Shown in pieces: positions 58,131 through 64,000 of a DNA stretch of 64,000 nt (position 1 is its first letter; every line of letters starts with the position of its first letter). The position numbers were made by a program, and so were the translations under genes. Source of the stretch: Melieria omissa (lineage: Eukaryota > Arthropoda > Insecta > Diptera > Ulidiidae); the NCBI GenBank assembly GCA_963971225.1, contig OZ020269.1:14412921-14476920 (forward strand). Direction: 5' to 3'. The notes beneath the pieces are model-generated. The model saw nothing but the letters and a program-made list of their open reading frames with translations, did no database searches and was not told the origin of the DNA.

Positions 58131-58830
58131 TCTTGGTGCTTTTGTTGTTATTGTTGCTATACAAAACGCTCTGTGAGATAAATGCGTTGAATCTGATTCA
58201 GTCGCCCAAAAATATATACTCGACATATAGACAAGTATTTGGGCAGACAAGTGTATTTTTGCCGACATTATGAAATTCTCTTGAAATGTTGGCGGCAATA
58301 GTGATTGTGTTGTTTTTTCGTCAGAAGTAGAGAGGCGGGACACCAAAAATATAAAACTTTAATTTGGAAAGCGCAAAGAATCGAAATTGAAAAGCCAATT
58401 TGTGATTAGTTTGTGTGTGAAGCGTCATTGGTATTTAATTAAATTGAGGTTAATTCAATTTTGATGCGTAGGAAATTGTTGGGTTGAGCTGTAGACACTG
58501 GCCTGAACTCTAACGGCTGTTCGAGTATTCGAAAGTAATACGAACTGTTGAGTCAATGAGGTTTGGTGAAGTGGAATGGATGGAAATTTTGTGTGTATTC
58601 AGAGAAGACTTTATTTGGTCTGGTATTTTGTAAATAGGATCATAAATACATTATTAAAATATTCTATTTATCATAAAAAATATAAAATAAAGCGATTAAT
58701 TTTAAATATTTTTCTTTGAATTGGCATCATTATATTTCAATCAAAATTATAGGAAAAAGGAAAAAAAAGTAAAAAAAAAATACATTATTTTTGCAGATTT
58801 TTGCTTTGTCTATCATAGTTGGAACAATCC
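58131..58830. other. AT-rich non-coding DNA
   Basis: No recognised feature. The right part may include the 3' end of the old mariner that follows. Confidence 0.45.
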
Positions 58831-59000
58831 AATTTAGGTCAAATATGCGCCATTTTGTTCAATAACTTGTTGCCATTTTGAAGGTACAGTAAACTCGCGA
58901 TAATATTAACATCCTAATATATGAACACCCCTAAAATATGAACCATAGTCGTACTATTGACTACTCTAAAATATGAATAAAATTTTCCTTAAAGTTTAAC

Positions 59001-59292
59001 GCAGAATCCGACCGGCGGGTTTTTTTTATAGCGGAAGTCGACGAGTGTTTTACTAGTCCAAGCTAGGAATCGAACCTAGGGGCTCTGGTATGAGAAGCTA
59101 GCGCGCTACACGCTGGACCAGTGGCGGATTTAGGGGGATGTTTTGGGGGTCAAAACCCCCCCGAATTATTTGGATCGCCTATAAAACTACATACAAATTA
59201 AAAGGCATTTTACAAATATTAAGGAATTCCTTTTTGAAACCCCCCACGAAATATTTTTCTGAATCCGCGCCTGCGCTGGACTATACAGACCG
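59001..59292 (-). mobile_element. tRNA-derived SINE, family B, copy 3, split by a hAT MITE
   Basis: Reverse complement: a CCGGTCTGTATAGTCCAGCG head, interrupted by the MITE, then GTGTAGCGCGCTAGCTTCTC with ATACC, box B GGTTCGATTCC, TAGCTTGGACTAGTAAAACA and CTCGTCGACTTC. The order matches the copies at 29.1 and 42.7 kb. The body is mostly missing beyond CCGGTCGGATTC. Confidence 0.75.
59119..59273. mobile_element. 155-bp hAT-like MITE with 8-bp TSD
   Basis: CAGTGGCGGATTTAG at the left and CTGAATCCGCGCCTG at the right are imperfect TIRs. CGCTGGAC is duplicated exactly at 59111-59118 and 59274-59281. Removing element and one duplicate restores the SINE head (CTACACGCTGGACTATA). A subterminal TTTTGGGGGTC / GAAACCCCCCAC pair is also inverted. 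Confidence 0.9.
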
Positions 59293-59650
59293 GCGAGTTC
59301 ACTGTAATCCCATTATACTTTTTCAATAGAAACTCTCGTACCTATTTAGATAGGTTTCGCAAGCTTCTTTTGAGACAAATTTTCACTAGCAAAATTATTC
59401 ATAGACAGGAACCAGAGGTATTCACTTGGTGCCAGACCAGGACTATAAGATCGATAAATTAGAACCTCCAAAACAAGCATCCTCTAAAGCTTCTGTCGAG
59501 TTACTATCGATAGGTGGGGTCTAGCGTTGTTCTGATGAAACATAATTCCTCTCCTATTAATTTCTGGGCGATTGCTTGCTTCAGACAGTCCAACTATTGA
59601 GAGTAAAGCTATGAATTAAGAATTTGTATATAACGAAGCATCTCATAGTA

Positions 59651-60383
59651 AAAGTTGGGCTGAAAAGTTCGTATCGTTTTATAGAAAAACAAATTTTTTT
59701 TGGCAAAATTCGATTTTATTATTCAACATAGTTGCCACCGAGTGCGATACACCGATTATAGCGATCTTCCAACTTTTCAATACTATTTTGGAACATTGAA
59801 GCATCGACACGTTCTTGTTTTTGGTCGATTGTGAGCTCGCGCGGCACCCACTTTGCACATAGCTTTCGCATACCCAAATATTCATGAACGATATGTCCAA
59901 CACGTTCCTTTGATATCTTTAGAGTGTCAGCTATACAAATCAACCTCAATTTACGATCTTCCAAAATAATTTTTTGGATTTTGTTGATGTTTTCGTCCGT
60001 AACAGCCTCTTTTGGACGTCCACTGCGTTCATCGTCTTCGGTGCTCATATGGCCTGTACGGAATTCAGTAAACCACTTACGAATGGTTGCATCGCCCGGC
60101 GCAGAGTCCGGATAACACTCATCAAGCCACTTTTTGGTATCAGGAGCACTTTTTTTCATCAAAAAATAGTGTTTCATTAAAACACGAAATTCCTTTTTAT
60201 CCATTTTTTTCAAAATATCAAAAGGTGCTTCACTCAAAATGCTGTATCTCACAAACTAATAATCAGACAGCTGTCAAATTTATACACGTTTCTTTTGAAG
60301 GTTGGTACTACCTAAAAATGATACGGATTTTATTCTAGTGGCGCCATCTCATAGAAACGATACGAACTTTTCAGCCCAACTGT
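59651..60383 (-). mobile_element. Internally deleted mariner (mellifera-like) nested in an older mariner
   Basis: TIRs of about 28 bp with core TTGGGCTGAAAAGTTCGTAT at 59655 and its inverse ending near 60379, flanked by TA at 59649-59650 and 60384-60385. 733 bp against about 1.3 kb for a full copy. It carries an uninterrupted minus-strand ORF, and the TIRs are almost identical. Removing it with one TA restores the surrounding older transposase frame (HGI-IYYEM). Confidence 0.93.
59719..60204 (-). CDS. Truncated mariner transposase: complete DNA-binding domain, no catalytic core
   Basis: An open frame of 161 residues from MDKKEFRVLMKHYFLMKK. This ATG is preferred to one 16 codons upstream because the family starts there. 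It has two helix-turn-helix modules: residues 1-55 (KKWLDECYPDSAPGDATIRKW) and about 65-115 (SGRPKEAVTDENINKIQKII, then LKISKERVGHIVHEYLGM). The linker motif WVPRELT follows near residue 125. After QERVDASMF the protein passes in frame to SIEKLEDRYNRCIAL and the normal C-terminus GNYVE. All three catalytic acids are absent. If expressed, it could occupy TIRs or dimerise with active transposase. Mellifera-subfamily assignment is from memory of family sequences. Confidence 0.85.
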   Translation of the reverse strand: MDKKEFRVLMKHYFLMKKSAPDTKKWLDECYPDSAPGDATIRKWFTEFRTGHMSTEDDERSGRPKEAVTDENINKIQKIILEDRKLRLICIADTLKISKERVGHIVHEYLGMRKLCAKWVPRELTIDQKQERVDASMFQNSIEKLEDRYNRCIALGGNYVE

Positions 60384-60629
60384 TAGATAATTCCATGCCT
60401 GAATCTGACTGCTATTCTTTGACTAGCCGCCGTTTTTGCCAGCTTACCGTCATTCAATTATAACCGTCTTCACTTGATGTTGCTCCAAGTTATCCACTTT
60501 TTAACATCAGTTATCAATCGCTTCAGAAATGAATCGATTTTGTTGTAATTCAACAGCGATTTACAGATGGAAATGCGGTTTTTAACTCGTGCGGCTTCTT
60601 TATGCATCCATCAAACAGATTATTCAAGT

Positions 60630-61427
60630 GGTAACAAATACTTTATTATGCAATGTTTATGGTAGCTTCTAGGCAATTGAAACTGTCCGTACATGATGGT
60701 CAGACTTAAAGTTTTTAGAGAATTCGTAGACATTTTTGACAGTTGGCCTTTAACATCAAAATTAAAGGGTATCAACAAAACTAAACTTGCGCTTGATTCG
60801 CTTCTACAGTAATCAAAACCATAAACACTTTTCATATATTTAAGCGGCCTGGGTTTACTTCTTTCCACCTTTATCGAAGACAAGTTTTTAAAAAGTAGCA
60901 CATTTTCACTTTGCTTGTATTCATCTTTGAAGCGCGCTCAAACAAAACTGAGTCCAACAATCACAAAACTGTCTGAGAAGTTTTCTTAGTACGAAAACCT
61001 ATCTTTCGAACACCACCTAACGTAACCTGATAGCTCTTATACAATACGAGATACAGATTTAAAACATGTGAATTCCTTTATTTGAGATAGAACTTTATTA
61101 TAAAAAAGAAAGGAAAAGTTTTTCAATATACAAAAAAAAAACATATTAAGTAAAGTTTTAAGAAATCTGTGCTCTGGCCTTAATGCTTTTTATTGAAAAA
61201 ATTATAATAAAAAAACTGAAAAAATATAATAAAATTCTAAAATAATAAATGAGATTAGGAAGCAAAAATTTAAGAAGAAAAAAAATGTAATGAAGAAATG
61301 AAATTCAGAAAATTTTGATGAATTCTTGGAATTATCTTAACAAAAATTATCTTAAAAAGTATTCACATTATCCTATATTTCCACGTTAAACTTTGACTGC
61401 CAGGATAGCACGAAATTTAGGACGAGC
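60630..61427. other. AT-rich non-coding DNA
   Basis: A 93-codon minus frame (60620-60901) has no recognised domain and may overlap the decayed N-terminus of the old mariner. 61080-61320 is very A-rich. Confidence 0.45.
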
Positions 61428-61436
61428 ACAGAACTA

Positions 61437-61676
61437 TGCGCCGTAGCTCAGCTGGCTAGTGCGTTGGGCCGCGAGTCAAGACTCCGCGAGTTCAATACTC
61501 GCGAAAAACAACAATTTTTCTTTCGGCGGCTGACCTCTCAGCAGGAAATGGCAAACCTCTGAGAGTAAAATTGCCTATAAAAAAGCTCTCAACTCGCCGT
61601 TGGGAATCGGCATAAAACTGTAGGAGTAACTAGGCCTTAGTCTCGTAATCGGGCTGTCGTGCCAGTCAAGAAGAAG
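61437..61676 (+). mobile_element. tRNA-derived SINE, family A, copy 3, with 9-bp TSD
   Basis: Box A TAGCTCAGCTGGC (61444-61456) and box B GTTCAATAC (61490-61498) in a tRNA-like head. The body contains TCAGCAGGAAATGGCAAACC, ATTGCCTATAAAAAAGCTC and GGAATCGGCATAAAA, ending GCCAGTCAAGAAGAAG. The target duplication ACAGAACTA is perfect (61428-61436, 61677-61685). At 240 bp it lacks part of the body seen in copy 2. The only family A copy on the + strand here. Confidence 0.9.
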
Positions 61677-61685
61677 ACAGAACTA

Positions 61686-62535
61686 GGCTCATTTACCGTA
61701 TTCTCTCTAAACATTAATAAAGCTGTTCAAATCATTGGAACAAGTTTTAGTTGTCTTAAAGCAGGAAATTCAAAATACGACTAATTATTTGAATAATATG
61801 TCTGATGTGTTAATTGAACGAAAGACACCGGAAGGGATTCAAAGACAGGTTCTCACCCTCTCACAATTTCATGACGAGTCATTGACTGTAGATTAATTAT
61901 TAATTTATATAAAAACAATTAAAAATTTCTAACTAAAATTTGTTCCTCCTTACATGCTGGGAAGTTAAAAATTTTACTAACAAACTTTACAAAACTACAG
62001 TCAGCTCACACATGAAAAAGTTAGCTCGATTTTGTTCGTAGTTGTCCCATTGTGTCCCACATGTAAATGGCCAGGAGCGCCAGCATAACTAAAATTAGTT
62101 GACCCAACTTTGCCGTTTCGGCCACTCCACAGCAACGCACAGCCGCATTCCACAGCGATGTCATTGTTGCATTTTAAAGGGCATTCTAATTCTGCGTCGA
62201 ACTTTAACTTTGTCTGTACTTCCTCAATTCCCAGCTGAAGCGACTCGCACGGGTCGGCGCATGTAAAGTAAAAATAGTCTACAAAAACAAAAAAGAAACA
62301 GCTCTGGCAGAGATTTACAGGCGAGCGGAAAGTGCAGACAGCCTGCAGCAAAAAAGTTTTCTAGGCGTTTTTTTTCTGTCATTTTGTTTACTGCAACAAA
62401 AACAAAACACAAAAGTCGCAATAGTTGACATTTCCCTCAAGTGGAGTAAAGGAAGCAAAAGTGCTGGTGTCTGTGTGTGTGTGTGTGTGTTTAGGTGCAA
62501 TAGTAGGCGCACCATTTCCTAAATTCCGCCTGAAC
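61686..62535. other. Non-coding DNA with a GT microsatellite
   Basis: A GT run lies at about 62467-62490. Overlapping minus-strand frames near 62001-62515 have no recognised domain. Confidence 0.45.
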
Positions 62536-62539
62536 GGCG

Positions 62540-63600
62540 TGCAGTGAACTTTTGACATTCTCCGGGTGTGAAAATTAATTCCGCAGATTTCTGCGCAATT
62601 TTATTTGCTTTTGATTTTCACCGTGTGCACTGTTGTTGCTTTGTGCGCTACGTGACCGCGGCACGCAATGGCAGTGAGCGTCGGTGCAGCTATTTGCATT
62701 TTCCGCGTGATTGCAACACGCTGCATGCAGCACAGATCAAGGGCGCGCGGAGAAAATGGGGGTGTGGGAAAGCGCCCGGAAGAGTGAGACTAGAGGCACC
62801 AAACAAAATACAACAGAGCAGTGACCAGCGAGTTTTAGATCTCGTTGAATTTTTAAGGTTCAGTGCATTTTTTAGTGCATTCCCCATGTTTACAAACTAT
62901 GCAGCAAACAAGTGCCCGCATGCCCCGCACTCTCTGTCCCTCTCTCTCTTTCTCTTTCACTCTTTGACTTGTTGGCGCTCTGCTACTTGGCTCAATCGCT
63001 GTTGAGTGCCAGCCGCTCCTGGCGACTTTGACCACGTTCACAACGCGTTTTGAAATCTGGTTTATTGGAATTTGTGCGCAGCGCTCAGATTTCGTTTGGC
63101 CACGCGCCACCACCAGCTCGGCTTAGCCACTCGAACCGCTTTGGCGAGTATTTTGCGTGCTGCCTGCACGTATCGAATGTATCGAGGTTTCATTCGATTT
63201 TCAAGCCACGACTTTCACTTGAAGACGTTGGCGCTGACCAGACCACACCACACCGCAACGCATCAGACATCGCACGAAACGAGCGGCGGCGAGATGAAAA
63301 CGCCGCCAGTCAAAATAGACGCCGCAGCGGCAGGGCGGGGGTCGACAAAAACGAGTCGGACCTGTGATGAGCTCAGCGCTGCGTTGTCGAGCCGGGCTGT
63401 GTGGCCGTCACAAGTGTATTGTTGGTTCGGTGCGCGGTGCATCGATGACAGATTTCTGGCGTTTGTTATTTTTGACGCGCTTATTGAACGAAATGAAATG
63501 CTGCAATTAACACGCAGCTATTTGCTTGTTACTTTTATCTGTCTGTCCAGTGTTGCCGCTCCGTTGTTTGTACTTTCATTTTATTGATTTGTTTTTCATA
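62540..63600. other. GC-richer block, possible host exon or promoter region
   Basis: CG-containing words are frequent (62640-62790, 63030-63460). The longest frames (62568-63005 and 63072-63587 on +, 145 and 171 codons) show no domain I recognise. An internal ATG at 63294 (AGATGAAAACGCCGCCAGTC) has leader-like sequence upstream and could start a short peptide. A CT/TC tract sits at 62935-62960. The strength of the composition shift makes a host promoter or first exon plausible, but nothing here proves it. Confidence 0.25.
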
Positions 63601-64000
63601 GTTGTTCTGCACCCTTATTGTGCAGTTTCAATTTGGGCGGAAATCTGAACATGCGCAGCCTTTATTAAAAAAGTTGTGGTCGCTGCAGCCGCAAATGGGG
63701 TCAAGTGCATTGTAAACATTTGCAGAAAGCAATCAAAGCAAAGTCGTTCAACTTTTCGCTTTTTACTATTTGGAAAAATGTTGCCAAACTTTTATTATGT
63801 GTTAACAATAGAAACACAATTCAAATACATTATTTTTGCTGAAATAACATCAAAGGTGAATGATGATTTGTTGGAAATAAAAAATAAAATTATTTATAGT
63901 TTGAGAACTAATAAATTGCTTTGCTGACTAAGACAATGTATGCAAAATTTGAGGAAGCTTAATGCTGATTCATGTAGACATTCAGTAGAATTTATTTTAA
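63601..64000. other. AT-rich non-coding DNA to the window edge
   Basis: An 83-codon frame (63676-63927) has no recognised domain. Confidence 0.4.

Larger units (their letters stand above)
58887..59304. mobile_element. pogo/Tc1-like MITE with TA duplication (contains a SINE)
   Basis: Left end CAGTAAACTCGCG and right end CGGCGAGTTCACTG (inverse CAGTGAACTCGCC) match at 11 of 13, and TA flanks both (58885-58886, 59305-59306). CAGT(A/G)-starting TIRs with TA fit pogo-like elements. Most of the 418 bp is a SINE, so the MITE proper is about 130 bp. The right TIR is short, so an alternative is SINE sequence with chance similarity. Confidence 0.55.
58834..60625 (-). pseudogene. Old mariner transposase (DD34D type) carrying four nested insertions
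   Basis: On the minus strand, from 60625: NRISICKSLLNYNKIDSFLK, then RLITDVKKWITWSNIK (the G-D-E-K-W catalytic region, here D-V-K-K-W). GIIYYEMLRYIQILNS follows, split by the mariner at 59651-60383 and continuous once it is removed. Then LDCLKQAIAQK, HQNNARPHLSIVTRQKL (the second Asp is Asn) and YSPGLAPSEY (the third Asp is Glu). It ends LPSKWQQVIEQNGAYLT before TAA at 58834, split just before this by the element at 58887-59304. Stops are frequent. Mutated catalytic residues show long decay. Confidence 0.85.

Noticed and set aside
61437..61510. A functional tRNA gene
   Set aside because: Box A and box B are present, but the acceptor stem does not pair, the sequence continues into a SINE body with a 9-bp TSD, and related copies occur at 18.5 and 47.4 kb.
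1..64000. A CRISPR array or prokaryotic-type operon
   Set aside because: The tandem arrays have no constant-repeat/unique-spacer pattern, there are no cas-like genes, and all other content is eukaryotic.

Overview
The window is AT-rich, non-coding nuclear DNA of a higher fly, most likely a tephritid fruit fly. The evidence is the mix of degraded RNase H-bearing non-LTR retrotransposons, several mariner subfamilies (including copies with the DD41D spacing I associate with the 'rosa' group described from tephritids), tRNA-derived SINEs, piggyBac-, hAT-, Harbinger- and CACTA-like MITEs, CA/CAA/CAG microsatellites, and no long host ORF. The tephritid assignment is inference. I found no recognisable host protein-coding gene, rRNA or true tRNA. 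The window reads as intergenic DNA or the inside of a very large intron.

Layout. 1-1.08 kb: a strand-biased TTTAG-derived array. 1.8-2 kb: an RNase H remnant. 4-7 kb: a TA-flanked MITE and a ~180-bp repeat array split by a 5'-truncated LINE with a 13-bp target-site duplication (TSD). 8.2-9.1 kb: a local tandem array. 9.8-10.7 kb: a deleted DD41D mariner. 11-12.3 kb: a GC-richer block ending in ATG-ACA-GTAAGT, the only host first-exon candidate. 12.9-15.85 kb: a LINE pseudogene split precisely by a piggyBac-like MITE. 18.5-19.3 kb: a SINE split by a Harbinger-like MITE. 20 kb: a CGATA cluster. 21.5-23.5 kb: a minisatellite holding an RTE-like LINE tail. 24.6-27 kb: an array holding a 715-bp foldback element with 118-bp perfect arms. 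29-31.5 kb: a SINE, a 34-bp repeat and a LINE with a triplicated 3' part. 34.9-35.8 kb: a CACTA-like MITE. 38.4-39.2 kb: a decayed DD41D mariner. 43-47 kb: two related satellites that change into each other. 49.6-52.6 kb: a transposon nest (piggyBac-like, solo LTR, hAT MITE, mariner, LINE remnant). 54.4-56.6 kb: two adjacent tandem arrays, one built on CTAG. 58.8-60.6 kb: an old mariner carrying four younger insertions. The right end (62.5-63.6 kb) is GC-richer and may be host regulatory or exonic DNA.

How the parts relate. Most elements can be ordered in time because target sites survive and, when the younger element is mentally removed, the older frame or repeat unit closes up. The main biological candidates are three mariner derivatives of at least two subfamilies whose internal deletions are all in frame. 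Two still have open frames joining the N-terminal DNA-binding region to the extreme C-terminus with no catalytic core, as expected of transposition repressors. A second candidate is a pair of SINE families with different tRNA heads that share a body module.
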